DNA of 62,787 bases, taken from NCBI RefSeq assembly GCF_034932065.1, contig NZ_JAYGHP010000019.1, positions 1-62,787 on the forward strand, given 5' to 3'. Position 1 is the stretch's first letter. Every line of letters begins with the position of its first letter. Source of the DNA: Crocosphaera sp. UHCC 0190. GTDB lineage: Bacteria; Cyanobacteriota; Cyanobacteriia; Cyanobacteriales; Microcystaceae. Under the pieces are notes generated by a model, which was not told where the DNA came from, did no database searches, and saw only the letters and a program-made list of their open reading frames with translations. Made by a program: the position numbers and the translations under genes. Positions 52,444 to 62,720 of this stretch are shown here, piece after piece.

Positions 52444-54087
52444 ATGACCCCCTTTGACATTGTTGTCGTCGGGTCAGGGGCGGCCGGACTTTATGCGGCC
52501 TTATGCTTACCAAAGCACTATCGAGTGGCACTAATTACCAAAGATAGCCTAAAAACCGGAGCTAGTGATTGGGCCCAAGGAGGAATTGCTGCGGCGATCG
52601 CCCCGGATGATTCCCCAACCTTCCATTTAGAGGATACCCTAAAAGCCGGAGCCGGCCTCTGTGATAGTGCGGCGGTTCAATTTTTAGTGGATCATGCTGC
52701 GACTGCCATCAAATCCTTAGTAGAGATGGGGGTGGCCTTTGATCGTCAAGGGAAACAATTAGCCATGACCCTAGAGGCTGCCCATTCTCACTCCCGTGTT
52801 CTCCACGCTGCCGATACCACAGGAAGGGCCATTGTTAGTACCCTCACTGAGAAAGTCATCGAACGTCCTAATATAGAAATTATCCCCCAAGCGATCGCCC
52901 TTCAATTGTGGCTTAATTCCACCACAAAACGCTGTCAGGGGCTAAGTATTCTCTATGAGAACCAAATTCATTGGATTCAAGCTGCTGCCGTCATTTTAGC
53001 CACAGGAGGCGGCGGCCAAGTTTATGCCCAAACCACGAACCCCTCCGTTAGTACAGGGGATGGAGTGGCCTTAGCTTGGCGGGCCGGGGCTATCGTTCGA
53101 GATTTAGAGTTTTTTCAGTTCCATCCCACGGCCTTAATCAAACCAGGGGCCCCCCATTTTTTAATTAGTGAAGCGGTACGGGGAGAAGGGGCCCATCTGA
53201 TCGATGCAGAGGGAAAACGGTTTGCCTTTGATTATCACCCATCAGGAGAATTAGCCCCTAGGGATGTGGTCAGTCGAGCAATTTTTAGTCATTTGCAAAA
53301 ACACGCCCCAGATCCAGCCCATGATCCCGTTTATCTGGATTTGCGGCCCATTGATTCCCCTAAAATTCGCCGTCGCTTTCCCAATATTATTCGCGTTTGT
53401 CAGAAATGGGGCATTGATGTTTTCCAAGAACCCATTCCCGTCGCTCCTGCGGCCCACTATTGGATGGGGGGGATTCAAGTAGACTTGAATAACTGTACCT
53501 CTATTCCTGGACTTTATGCCATTGGAGAAACGGCTAGTACGGGAGTACACGGGGCCAATCGTTTGGCTAGTAATTCGTTGTTAGAGTGTTTGGTATTTGC
53601 GGCCCAATTGGCTAACCTGGAGGTGAATGCTTTGTCCCCTAAAGAGCAGGTTTCTGTGACGGTGATTGCAGATCTTCAAGGGTGGGAAACGGACATTGAA
53701 TTAATTCGGCAGATTCGTCAGGCCTTACCCACCCTAATGTGGAAAAGTGCAGGGATTTCTCGAACGCAAGGGGTCTTAGAATTGGCTCTAAGACAGGTAA
53801 AACAGTGGCAAAGTCAAGTCACTTCCTTGGCTATGAGTAATTATATTTTGAGGTTATCTCCCCCTCAAGAGGTGAGGTTTGAATTACCCATTGCACAGAT
53901 GTATTTGCGAACTTGCGCCGAAACCCTTAATTTGTTAGATATTGCCTATTTAATGCTTAATAGTGCCTTGTTTCGCACGGAAAGTCGCGGTGGTCATTAT
54001 CGTTTAGATTATCCTCAGTCTTCTTCTCAATGGGAACAACATACCCTCGTTTCTGGCGATCGCTGGGGAATAACCTCAGTGGATTAA
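52444..54087 (+). CDS. nadB: L-aspartate oxidase
   Basis: A flavoprotein of 547 residues that oxidises L-aspartate to iminoaspartate, the first step of NAD synthesis. FAD-binding GSGAAGLYAAL is near the start, then TGASDWAQGGIAAA, the active-site region HSHSRVLHAADTTG and EAVRGEGAHL, and a C-terminal helical domain. The ATG at 52444 has GAGAGG only 3 nt upstream, so a start further up (TTG at 52405, or an in-frame GTG between) is possible. Confidence 0.93.
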   Translation: MTPFDIVVVGSGAAGLYAALCLPKHYRVALITKDSLKTGASDWAQGGIAAAIAPDDSPTFHLEDTLKAGAGLCDSAAVQFLVDHAATAIKSLVEMGVAFDRQGKQLAMTLEAAHSHSRVLHAADTTGRAIVSTLTEKVIERPNIEIIPQAIALQLWLNSTTKRCQGLSILYENQIHWIQAAAVILATGGGGQVYAQTTNPSVSTGDGVALAWRAGAIVRDLEFFQFHPTALIKPGAPHFLISEAVRGEGAHLIDAEGKRFAFDYHPSGELAPRDVVSRAIFSHLQKHAPDPAHDPVYLDLRPIDSPKIRRRFPNIIRVCQKWGIDVFQEPIPVAPAAHYWMGGIQVDLNNCTSIPGLYAIGETASTGVHGANRLASNSLLECLVFAAQLANLEVNALSPKEQVSVTVIADLQGWETDIELIRQIRQALPTLMWKSAGISRTQGVLELALRQVKQWQSQVTSLAMSNYILRLSPPQEVRFELPIAQMYLRTCAETLNLLDIAYLMLNSALFRTESRGGHYRLDYPQSSSQWEQHTLVSGDRWGITSVD

Positions 54088-54213
54088 CCTCCCTTGACAA
54101 GGCTTTGAGCTTCTTATTCAAGAATATAACAAGTTTCCTAACATCTGGACTCAGTTTTGGCCAAGCCAAGAAACTTAATGACTGCTATGATGGCAAAAAA
54201 AAGAAGATGGGTT

Positions 54214-54454
54214 AAAGTTGAGTCAGATTCTATCTTTAAATAAGGATTAAGGTTTTATGGATGAAACCAATGTATTATGTTAAAAATAGACAAACTTTAG
54301 AAAAATTGGACAACTAAGGCTAAACTAAGCTAAAAGTAGATAGATTTAAAAAACTGAGACAACTAGGGCTAAACTAAACAAAGTTGAGTCAACAAATCTC
54401 AAGTGATAAGATTAGAGCAAGCATTAAAGGTTAAATCAAGAAAACTGAGCCAAA
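54214..54454 (+). repeat. Array of imperfect AAA-YTGAG-CAA repeats
   Basis: In the 386-bp gap after nadB, similar 12-14 bp elements recur: AAAGTTGAGTCA (54214-54225), AAAAATTGGACAAC (54301-54314), AAACTGAGACAAC (54351-54363), AAAGTTGAGTCAAC (54380-54393) and AAAACTGAGCCAAA (54441-54454), plus a minus-strand copy near 54150. GGCTAAACTAA also occurs twice (54318 and 54367). They end just before the TPR/HEAT gene and could be regulator-binding sites. No gene is seen in this gap. Confidence 0.5.
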
Positions 54455-54473
54455 AACATTTTAAACTTTCTAT

Positions 54474-55589
54474 ATGATTAACTATCGTTTATCCCTATTA
54501 ATAATTATCTTTCTCACTGGTTTGGGTTGGGCCCCGAATAGTAACGCTAGGGTATTTTTATTAAATCAGAGCGCAACCGAGAGAAAGGTTGAAACCGTCG
54601 CGCAAGTTCCCGCAACTCAGGCATCTAAACCTTCCCAGTATAATCTCGTAATGCAAGCAGGGTATCAAGCGACAAATGACAAAGATTACAAAAAAGCAAA
54701 AGAACAATTTACGAAAGCTCTGCAAGTACGTCCTAATGATATTTATGCTCAGCAAGCACTCCAAAATGTTGAATTTTATCTTGCTAAACAAGCTAATCCC
54801 CTGAGTAATTTAACTAATAATGGCCTTTTCTTATTGCTAGCATTAATCATAATTACGGGTAGTTTTTCTTTGGTTTTTTGGTTGTTTTTTCGTCGTCCTT
54901 CTGCCTATCCTAAAGAGAAATTTGAAGAAGAATTATTGACTCCCCAAAAAGAACCAGAAGATTTAGAACCCTTTGTAACATCTCCTAAAAAATCATCAGT
55001 TAAAAACCAGATAAAGTCTCATCAAAATGGATTAAAACCGCTCATTTCATCAAATATTTCGGCAGATCAGGGATCAATAACTATTCAGGAAACAAGCCGT
55101 ATTTCCAGTCGAGATCCCATAGAAACATTAATAGATGATTTACAAGAAAATGATCCCAAAAAACGCCGTAAGGCTATCTGGGAATTAGCTCAGAAAGCTG
55201 ATTCTAGGGGGATGAAACCTCTTGTAGATTTGATGATTGATACGGACTCTCAAGAACGAAGTCTAATTTTAGAAGCTTTATCTCAAATTAGTGCAAGAAC
55301 TCTGAGACCAATGAATCAAGCTTTAGCGATTTCTTTACAAGATAAAAATCCCCAAGTTCGTAAAAATGCCATCCGAGATTTAACCAGAATTTATGAATTA
55401 ATGTCCCAAATTAGTCAACTGCTTTGTCATGCGATCGATGATACGGATCGAGAGGTTCAAGACACCGCAAAATGGGCTATTAATCAATTAAATACCCAAA
55501 TGCCTCCCCGTTTAGAGATCCTCACTCGTGATATGAAACCAGAGGTAACTGTGGAACAATCTTATTCAGATTCAATCGAAGAAATCTAA
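54474..55589 (+). CDS. Membrane-anchored TPR and HEAT-repeat protein
   Basis: A 371-residue protein: signal peptide or first helix (1-25), a TPR pair (about 60-105, DKDYKKAKEQFTKALQVRPND), a membrane helix (about 117-140) and a cytoplasmic-type part with HEAT-like repeats (DPKKRRKAIWELAQKA, DKNPQVRKNAIRDL, DTDREVQDTAKWAI). It is probably a scaffold with its two halves on opposite sides of a membrane. The repeat array lies directly upstream. Confidence 0.72.
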   Translation: MINYRLSLLIIIFLTGLGWAPNSNARVFLLNQSATERKVETVAQVPATQASKPSQYNLVMQAGYQATNDKDYKKAKEQFTKALQVRPNDIYAQQALQNVEFYLAKQANPLSNLTNNGLFLLLALIIITGSFSLVFWLFFRRPSAYPKEKFEEELLTPQKEPEDLEPFVTSPKKSSVKNQIKSHQNGLKPLISSNISADQGSITIQETSRISSRDPIETLIDDLQENDPKKRRKAIWELAQKADSRGMKPLVDLMIDTDSQERSLILEALSQISARTLRPMNQALAISLQDKNPQVRKNAIRDLTRIYELMSQISQLLCHAIDDTDREVQDTAKWAINQLNTQMPPRLEILTRDMKPEVTVEQSYSDSIEEI

Positions 55590-55734
55590 GATAACTTAAT
55601 CCTAAAGAAAACTAATTTAACTTATGATATCCATTGATAAATGTTGATAACAATAGGGGAACAAACTACCTTCAAATTGCTTCTCTAAATAAAAAAGAAA
55701 GCTTAATTCTCAGACAAAAATAACCTCACAGACT

Positions 55735-57774
55735 ATGTTCAATAAAATCCGTCGCTATGTTACTACCCTTCCTCTAACACTGGTAATGTGGCAAGTTATA
55801 GCCCCCTTAACCCTGGCAACTCCTCCCCGTAACCCTGATCAAACGGTAGAATGTGAATTGTTGGTTGTGGGGGGAGGACTGGCCGGAAGTGCCGCCGCTT
55901 ATGAAGGGTTATTAGCGGGAAAAACCGTCTGTCTGACGGAAATAACCGACTGGGTGGGAGGACAAATTTCCGCCCAAGGAACCTCTGCCTTAGATGAACG
56001 TCCAACCCAGCGATCGCAGTTAATTTATCCACGGGGTTATTTAGAATTAAGAAAACGTCTTGAACAACATTACGGTGAACTCAACCCAGGAGACTGTTGG
56101 GTTAGTGATTCTTGTTTTTTGCCTGGGGATGGAGATAGAATCCTCAAGGAAATGTTAACTGATGCTGCTAAAAAAGGCAGAGGAACCTTTAAATGGTTTC
56201 CCTCAACTGTTGTTAAAGATTTAACCATTGAAAAGAACCCGAATGGGGGAACGGGAAAGCAAATCATGAGTGCGATCGCAATTCAGCATACTCCGGCTGA
56301 AAATGCCCCCCCATTAAACAGTTCTCCCCTTTCCCAAACCATTGAAGATTCCTATAAATACGAAGATTCAGAACAATTTAAAAAGACGATTATTAAGTTT
56401 ATTCCTAAACCCCATGATAAGCAAACTCCGGCTGATTGGTATGTAATTGAAGCAACAGAAACGGGAGAAATTATTGCCTTAGCTGATGTTCCTTATCGCT
56501 TAGGAATTGATCCCCGTTCCTATTTAGAACCTTCTGCTTCCAGTGCCAAAAATGACCCCTATTGTACCCAAGGGTTTACCTATACTTTTGCGATGGAAAC
56601 CACCGCAGAAGCACAAAAACATGAATTACCGGATTTTTATTTACAATATTCTCCTTATTATAGTTATGAATTACAACGGTTGGCTGACTTCGATTTAGTT
56701 CATACTTATCGTCGTATTTGGAGTCCCGAACAAGGAGAAACGAAGACCTTTGGCGGTATTACTTTTACTGTGCCAACTCCTGGGGATATTTCCATGCAAA
56801 ACTGGACATGGGGGAATGATTATCGTCCGGGAACTTCTCAAGATAATCTTATTTATACCCGTGAACAATTACAAAAAATGGGGCAACTTAACCCTGGAGA
56901 ATGGATGGGAGGTTTACGGACAGAAACCTTACGGAAAGGGGAAGAAAACGCGATTGGATATTTTTATTGGTTAGTGGTAGGAACCACAGATTCTCAGTTA
57001 GGAGAAGGGGTGAAAACTCCAAATCCAAATAATCGTTATTTGACGGGTTTAGAGTCTCCGATGGGAACAGTTCACGGGTTATCAAAATACCCCTATATGC
57101 GCGAAGCAAGGCGAATTATTGGCCGAGAATCGTTTATTTATGAAAATGGGTTTATGGTGAATGAAATTGATATTTCTCGCCGTAATTATCAAGATGATTA
57201 TTATAAAAAGACCCTATCTCCTGATGCCTATCGCCAACTTCATGCTACCTTAGCGGGGTTAGAAGGGTTTAAAATTCTGAGTGGTGAAGCATCTCCTGAA
57301 CAGGTGACAAGACGCAAGCGTTCGACTATTTATCCTGACTCGGTGGGTATTGGCCATTATGCTATTGACTTCCATCCTTGTATGACGGAATATCCCGCAG
57401 AAAAACCAGGAAATAAGGAACGAAAAGGAGAAAGAATGGGTCAGGGTCAAGCTTATCCTTTCCAAGTACCTCTAAGGGCAATGTTACCCCAAAACATTGA
57501 TAATTTAATTGTTACTGGCAAGAGTATTGCTGTTAGTCATATTGCTGCTGCTGCTTATCGGGTACACTCGTTTGAATGGTCATCGGGGGCCGCTGCGGGA
57601 ACAACGGCTGCTTTTGCTATTGATGAACAAATTTTACCTTATCAATTAGTGGAAGAACCTATATTTCGGTCGAAAAAGTTACAGGAATTACGGCAAAAAT
57701 TAGATGCTAATAATAATCCGACAACTTTTCCTAATACCTCAATTTTTAATGAAACTTGGGATGAATGGAAGTAA
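55735..57774 (+). CDS. Exported FAD-dependent oxidoreductase
   Basis: A 679-residue protein with a signal peptide (cleavage near LTLATPP) and a Rossmann FAD site (ELLVVGGGLAGSAAAYEG) ending in the usual second FAD contact (NLIVTGKSIAVSHIAAAAYR). It belongs to the FAD_oxidored type of secreted flavoproteins found in cyanobacteria and other bacteria; substrates are generally unknown. Flavin loading before export would point to folded (Tat) export, but the N-terminus RRYVTTLPL is only a weak match to a twin-arginine motif. Confidence 0.78.
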   Translation: MFNKIRRYVTTLPLTLVMWQVIAPLTLATPPRNPDQTVECELLVVGGGLAGSAAAYEGLLAGKTVCLTEITDWVGGQISAQGTSALDERPTQRSQLIYPRGYLELRKRLEQHYGELNPGDCWVSDSCFLPGDGDRILKEMLTDAAKKGRGTFKWFPSTVVKDLTIEKNPNGGTGKQIMSAIAIQHTPAENAPPLNSSPLSQTIEDSYKYEDSEQFKKTIIKFIPKPHDKQTPADWYVIEATETGEIIALADVPYRLGIDPRSYLEPSASSAKNDPYCTQGFTYTFAMETTAEAQKHELPDFYLQYSPYYSYELQRLADFDLVHTYRRIWSPEQGETKTFGGITFTVPTPGDISMQNWTWGNDYRPGTSQDNLIYTREQLQKMGQLNPGEWMGGLRTETLRKGEENAIGYFYWLVVGTTDSQLGEGVKTPNPNNRYLTGLESPMGTVHGLSKYPYMREARRIIGRESFIYENGFMVNEIDISRRNYQDDYYKKTLSPDAYRQLHATLAGLEGFKILSGEASPEQVTRRKRSTIYPDSVGIGHYAIDFHPCMTEYPAEKPGNKERKGERMGQGQAYPFQVPLRAMLPQNIDNLIVTGKSIAVSHIAAAAYRVHSFEWSSGAAAGTTAAFAIDEQILPYQLVEEPIFRSKKLQELRQKLDANNNPTTFPNTSIFNETWDEWK

Positions 57775-57790
57775 TTTAATATTAGCTTAA

Positions 57791-57815
57791 GTAAGGTGGA
57801 AAATATCCACCCTAC
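57791..57815. repeat. Palindromic repeat between convergent genes
   Basis: GTAAGGTGGA and TCCACCCTAC form an imperfect hairpin with a 5-base loop. It overlaps the TAG stop of the minus-strand flavoprotein gene and lies 16 bp after the FAD oxidoreductase stop. It is related to the GTAGGGTGGG hairpin at 32475 and probably terminates both genes. Confidence 0.65.
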
Positions 57816-59239
57816 AACTTCCATCTTCTACGCCAAAATAGTAAAGTTTCTAACCAATTATTTAAGAATTTATTTTCTTGTAATTTTTGGTATTGCCAAT
57901 TCTCAGAAATCTGAAACAAGATTTCTGAGATAGTATAATAGGAGGGAAATAGTTGAGAAAATTGCTGAATTTTGATGTTATTTTTAATGGATAAAGCAAT
58001 AAAATTTATTAATTCATCGCTGTTATTGCCAATAATATGCCCACCTAATATTATACCATTCCGGCGGGTAATTATTTTACAAAATCCAGTAGTTTCATCT
58101 AATATTTGTGCTTTAGCTAAGGTCTTATAATTTTGTTTAATGATAATAATATCATCTCCATAACTCTGTCTTGCTTGGGTTTCTGTTAATCCAACTCTTG
58201 ATAAAATAGGGTGAGTAAAAATATGAAAAGGCAGAGGATGATAATTGACTTGAAAAATAGAATAAAAAATAGCATTTTTGATCACAATATTTGCCTCATA
58301 TTTGGCAAGATTGGATAAGGAATAGCCTCCTATTATACTGCCACAGGCATAGATTTTTGGGTTAGTTGTTTGTAATTTATCATTGACAATAATTTGCTGG
58401 GGTTGTACTTCAACCTTTACCCCTTCTAAATTTAATCCTTTAATATTAGGTGTTGGTTTGGTTATGAGAATAATTTCATCAGTTTCTAGGGCTTCATTTC
58501 CTGCTTGAATCCATTTTTTATCTTCAATTTTTCTGACTTGAGTAATGGGACAATTAACCAATAATTTTATGCCTTCTGCTTCTAATTGTGCTTGAATAAG
58601 CTGTACTGCTTCAGCATCTTCTTGGGGTAAAATATTGCTATCTTCAACGACTAAAGTAACTTTTTTCCCTAGATGATTTAAACTTTGTGCAAGTTCAATG
58701 CCTATCGGAGTTTGTGATAAAATAATTAGATCATAAGGAAGATTTTCTAAGTCTAATGTTTCAAGCGTTAAATATCCTAACTCTGATAATCCTTCAATCT
58801 TAGGAATACTAGAAATAGAACCCATGGCTAATAAATAATTACGTGATCGCAAGGTTCTATTTTTAATTACAAACCCCAATGCTGGAAGACGACAAAATTC
58901 TCCTGACTCCCCAATAATATCTATTCCTAAATCCGCTAAAATAGCAGGAGAATAGTATTCTTTGATGTCTTGTTTTACTTGGGTTATCCAAGTTTGAATT
59001 TGAGAAGAATTTAAGTGGGTAACAAAATCATAATTTAGTTCCCATTGTGTTAAATTTTGCCCCTTTTTATCAAGATAGGTTAAGCAATTAAAGGTAGAAC
59101 GATCAATTTCTGTATAAGTATTAGTTTCTGTTTCCCCTAATACTAAAGCAACTCGCGCCCTTAGTTTAGCTGCTTTTACTGCTGCATAAGACGCTTCTAA
59201 GCTGTTGCCAATAATTACGAGATCATAATCTAAACTCAT
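57812..59239 (-). CDS. Pyridine nucleotide-disulfide oxidoreductase-like flavoprotein lacking the redox disulfide
   Basis: A 475-residue protein of the lipoamide dehydrogenase/mercuric reductase fold: N-terminal FAD region (LVIIGNSLEASYAAVKAAKL), NAD region (LIILSQTPIGIELAQSL), second FAD contact (PKIYACGSIIGGYSL) and dimerisation domain (THPILSRVGLTETQA). The CxxxxC disulfide normally near residue 45 is absent (TYTEIDRSTFNCL), and the first glycine motif is degenerate. So it is not a classical disulfide reductase. It is the last gene of the valS operon, 12 bp after its neighbour. Confidence 0.75.
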   Translation of the reverse strand: MSLDYDLVIIGNSLEASYAAVKAAKLRARVALVLGETETNTYTEIDRSTFNCLTYLDKKGQNLTQWELNYDFVTHLNSSQIQTWITQVKQDIKEYYSPAILADLGIDIIGESGEFCRLPALGFVIKNRTLRSRNYLLAMGSISSIPKIEGLSELGYLTLETLDLENLPYDLIILSQTPIGIELAQSLNHLGKKVTLVVEDSNILPQEDAEAVQLIQAQLEAEGIKLLVNCPITQVRKIEDKKWIQAGNEALETDEIILITKPTPNIKGLNLEGVKVEVQPQQIIVNDKLQTTNPKIYACGSIIGGYSLSNLAKYEANIVIKNAIFYSIFQVNYHPLPFHIFTHPILSRVGLTETQARQSYGDDIIIIKQNYKTLAKAQILDETTGFCKIITRRNGIILGGHIIGNNSDELINFIALSIKNNIKIQQFSQLFPSYYTISEILFQISENWQYQKLQENKFLNNWLETLLFWRRRWKL

Positions 59240-59251
59240 TTAATAAATTTC

Positions 59252-59737
59252 CTAATTATCAGTCTCCTCATCATTAATCATGTTTGTCTCTAATTCCTTC
59301 AATTTTTGCCAACGAATTTCTAACGCTTCCTTTTCCTCTTTTAAATTTACTTCTAATTCTTGAATATGTTCTTTTTGGGTTTCTAATTCTAATTGACGAC
59401 GGGTTAAATCTAAACTTTTAGCGGTGATTTCCTGTCGCCATTGTTCAACTTTTTCCTGCTCTTTTTCCACCCATTCAGAGTTCATCACCTCATTGGTTAA
59501 ATAGGTTTCAACCAAGCGAATCACCCAATTTTGTGCCGTTTCAACCTTAACAACTTGTTGATTATCCCCTAACTCAACCAACACTAACGCCCCATCCCCA
59601 AAGGATAGGGATAGATTGCAGAGAATTACCTCTGAGTCAATCACATCCCAGAGGTATTCAGACTGTTGGCGTGCAAGCAACTGAAGTGCCATCTCGCCTG
59701 AAGTCGGATTCTGTTTCACTTGGGCCAGGTGCAGCAT
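59252..59737 (-). CDS. Coiled-coil protein of unknown function
   Basis: A 161-residue protein with a globular N-terminal part (residues 1-85) and a long charged coiled coil (about 90-155). It follows valS after 33 bp and precedes the flavoprotein by 12 bp on the same strand, so all three are probably one transcript. I think it is a conserved cyanobacterial hypothetical protein; no named family recognised. Confidence 0.65.
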   Translation of the reverse strand: MLHLAQVKQNPTSGEMALQLLARQQSEYLWDVIDSEVILCNLSLSFGDGALVLVELGDNQQVVKVETAQNWVIRLVETYLTNEVMNSEWVEKEQEKVEQWRQEITAKSLDLTRRQLELETQKEHIQELEVNLKEEKEALEIRWQKLKELETNMINDEETDN

Positions 59738-59770
59738 AGTGGGTTAGGGTTTCAGGGGTGGCTTTTCTTA

Positions 59771-62494
59771 CTATTCCAGACGTTGGAGACGTTCTCGTAA
59801 GATTTCAGCTTGTTTTTCAGCTTCAGCAAGAGCATCTCTTGCCCCTTGAACAACCTCTTGAGGGGCTTTATTAACAAAACCAGGGTTGTTTAGGCGACCG
59901 GTGAGAGCTTTGGCTTCAGCTTCAATTTTACTTAAACTCTTCTCTAATTTGGCACGAAGACTGGCAATGTCAACGACACCCGACAGATGAATTAACGCCT
60001 GTATGGTTCCGACGACTCCCGCAATCACTTGTTCCGTCTCTTGTGTTAATTGGGGTGTAATGGTTAATTTTTCCACTTTCCCAATGTCTTTAATGTAAGT
60101 TCGACCCGATTCTAGAATAGACCTTTCTTGCTCACTTTCACTCTGTAATATTACGGAAACCTTGACTCCCGGTTTGATATCCGCTTCGGCCCGCAGGTTA
60201 CGCAGGGTGCGAATGGTTTCAAATAACAGGGTAAATGATTCCTCTAAATCTGGGTTAATCAGGGTTTCATCTACTACTGGATAGGGTTCTAAGGCAATGA
60301 ACCGAACGTTCGTTTGGGTCAAGGTTTGCCAAATTTCTTCGGTAATATGAGGCATGAAGGGATGGAGTAACTTCAGCGTACCATCTAACACTAATGCCAA
60401 GGTTTGTTGAGCAACTTTACGGGAGGGGATATCTTGCCATAAACGGGTTTTTACCAGTTCAATATACCAGTCGCACAAATCACCCCAGATGAACTCATAA
60501 AGCCCTTTAGCCGCTTCTCCTAAGCCATAAGCTTCAATGTAATCCCTGGTTTGTTTTACTACTTGATAATAACGGGAAAGTAGCCAGCGATCGCATAATT
60601 CTAATTTATCTATATCAGGAGTTCCCAAACTTTGGGGGGTTTCTCCCTTCAAGTTCATCATCACAAATCGGGCCGCATTCCAGAGTTTATTGGCGAAGTT
60701 TCGGGAGGCTTCGACGGATTCTGATTCATCAGTTTTGCGGTCATATTGTAGGCTAATATCTTGACCCGCCCCGGCTACTTCTTTAATTAAAGTATAACGT
60801 AAGGCATCTGTCCCGTATTTTGCCACTAAGATCAAAGGGTCAATCCCGTTATTGGAGGATTTAGACATTTTTTTGCCGTTTTCATCCCGTACCAAGCCAT
60901 GAATATAAACATCTTGGAAGGGCATTTGATCGGTAAAATATCCGGCCATCATGGTCATTCTGGCTACCCAAAAGAAGATAATATCAAATCCGGTGACTAA
61001 GGTACTGGTAGGATAATAAGTTTTAAAATCTTCTGTATTTTCGGGCCATCCTAAAGTGGAAAAAGGCCATAAACCGGAAGAAAACCAAGTATCTAAGACA
61101 TCGGGATCTTGTTCTAATTTAACATTTTTTCCGTATTCTTTTTGTGCCTTTTCTAAAGCTTCTGCTTCATTATCTGCCACAATAAAAGGAGTATGATCGG
61201 TAATTGCGTTATTAGTTTCACTGATAACATACCAAGCAGGAATTTGATGACCCCACCATAATTGACGAGAAATACACCAATCTTTTAATTTAATTAACCA
61301 ATCTCGATAAACTTTTGTCCACCTTTCCGGTACAAATCGAGGGGAATTTTGTTCATCTAAAAACTTTAAGGCTTTTTGAGATAAAGGATCAATTTTGACA
61401 AACCATTGCGTTGATAATAATGGTTCAACTGGAACCTTTCCCCTATCACTATAAGGCACTGCATGACGATATTCTTCAATTTTAATTAAAAAGCCATCTT
61501 CTTCTAACTTTTTAACCACATTTTTTCTAGCTACATAGCGGTCTTGTCCGGCAAAAATCCCCGCATTTTCATTTAAAGTGCCGTCCTTATTCATAATATT
61601 AATAAACGGCAAATTATGACGGTTTCCCATCTCAAAATCATTGGGGTCATGGGCCGGTGTAACTTTCACACATCCGGTTCCAAATTCCGGGTCAACCAAT
61701 TCATCCCCAAAGATGGGAATTTCTCGCCCCACAATGGGCAAAGTTACAGTTTTACCAATCAATTTTTGATAACGTTTATCTTTAGGATTAACTGCGACTC
61801 CGGTGTCTCCTAACATGGTTTCCGGTCGAGTTGTTGCTACTTCTACAAATCCACTACCATCAGTTAAAGGATAGCGAAAATGCCATAAATGTCCATCAAC
61901 CTCTTTACTTTCTACTTCTAAATCTGACACTGCTGATAAAGAAGCCGGACACCAGTTTACTAAATAATTACCCCGATAAATTAATCCTGCTTCATACAGT
62001 TTTACAAAGGCAGTTCTCACCGCTTTTGATAACCCTTCATCGAGAGTAAATCGTTCCCTTGACCAATCAGCAGATAAACCCATCCGCTTTAACTGATTAA
62101 CAATTGTACCACCCGATTCTTCCTTCCATTGCCAAGCTTTTTCTAGAAATTTTTCCCGTCCAATATCATAACGGGTTTTGCCTTCTGCTTTTAACTGCCT
62201 ATCGAGAATGGTATGAACCGCTATACTCGCATGGTCAGTTCCAGGGAGACACAGGGTATTGTAGCCATTCATACGATGATACCGCACCAGCACATCCATG
62301 AGACAATCTTCAAAGGCATGGCCCATGTGTAAGCTTCCCGTAACGTTGGGGGGAGGAATGACAATACAGAAAGTTTTCCCTTTTTGGGTGTTATCCGCTT
62401 TAAACACTTGATGGGTTTCCCAAGCTTCTTGCCATTTGGCCTCGGTGGTTTTAGGGTCGTATTGGGTTGGTAATTCGGGTATAGTTGCAGTCAT
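59771..62494 (-). CDS. valS: Valyl-tRNA synthetase
   Basis: A 907-residue class I synthetase charging tRNA-Val. The HIGH-type motif is GSLHMGHAF, the editing domain (threonine proofreading) carries [15 protein letters not shown], the KMSKS loop is [11 protein letters not shown], and the C-terminal coiled-coil arm ends the protein ([15 protein letters not shown]). Full length for the family. It heads a three-gene minus-strand unit. Confidence 0.96.
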   Translation of the reverse strand: MTATIPELPTQYDPKTTEAKWQEAWETHQVFKADNTQKGKTFCIVIPPPNVTGSLHMGHAFEDCLMDVLVRYHRMNGYNTLCLPGTDHASIAVHTILDRQLKAEGKTRYDIGREKFLEKAWQWKEESGGTIVNQLKRMGLSADWSRERFTLDEGLSKAVRTAFVKLYEAGLIYRGNYLVNWCPASLSAVSDLEVESKEVDGHLWHFRYPLTDGSGFVEVATTRPETMLGDTGVAVNPKDKRYQKLIGKTVTLPIVGREIPIFGDELVDPEFGTGCVKVTPAHDPNDFEMGNRHNLPFINIMNKDGTLNENAGIFAGQDRYVARKNVVKKLEEDGFLIKIEEYRHAVPYSDRGKVPVEPLLSTQWFVKIDPLSQKALKFLDEQNSPRFVPERWTKVYRDWLIKLKDWCISRQLWWGHQIPAWYVISETNNAITDHTPFIVADNEAEALEKAQKEYGKNVKLEQDPDVLDTWFSSGLWPFSTLGWPENTEDFKTYYPTSTLVTGFDIIFFWVARMTMMAGYFTDQMPFQDVYIHGLVRDENGKKMSKSSNNGIDPLILVAKYGTDALRYTLIKEVAGAGQDISLQYDRKTDESESVEASRNFANKLWNAARFVMMNLKGETPQSLGTPDIDKLELCDRWLLSRYYQVVKQTRDYIEAYGLGEAAKGLYEFIWGDLCDWYIELVKTRLWQDIPSRKVAQQTLALVLDGTLKLLHPFMPHITEEIWQTLTQTNVRFIALEPYPVVDETLINPDLEESFTLLFETIRTLRNLRAEADIKPGVKVSVILQSESEQERSILESGRTYIKDIGKVEKLTITPQLTQETEQVIAGVVGTIQALIHLSGVVDIASLRAKLEKSLSKIEAEAKALTGRLNNPGFVNKAPQEVVQGARDALAEAEKQAEILRERLQRLE

Positions 62495-62561
62495 GGACGA
62501 TCAAAAATAGGGGTGTCTGTCGTTATCCTTTTCAAATTATAGAGGGTATACTGCTACGCGG

Positions 62562-62591
62562 AAGGCATTCATGCAAAAGGCATTCATGCAA
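62562..62591. repeat. Tandem duplication of a 15-bp unit
   Basis: AAGGCATTCATGCAA occurs twice in perfect tandem (62562-62576 and 62577-62591) upstream of valS. The remainder of 62495-62720 shows no gene. Confidence 0.7.
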
Positions 62592-62720
62592 AAGTAGGAT
62601 ACTAAGTAGTCGGACATAAATAAGCAGCACTGTGTTAACTTATGTTAAGATTTTTCAGGTGATCGCTAAAAAAAATTCCAAAAGTATGTTAATAGAGTTA
62701 GTCAAGAAATAGATCAAATA

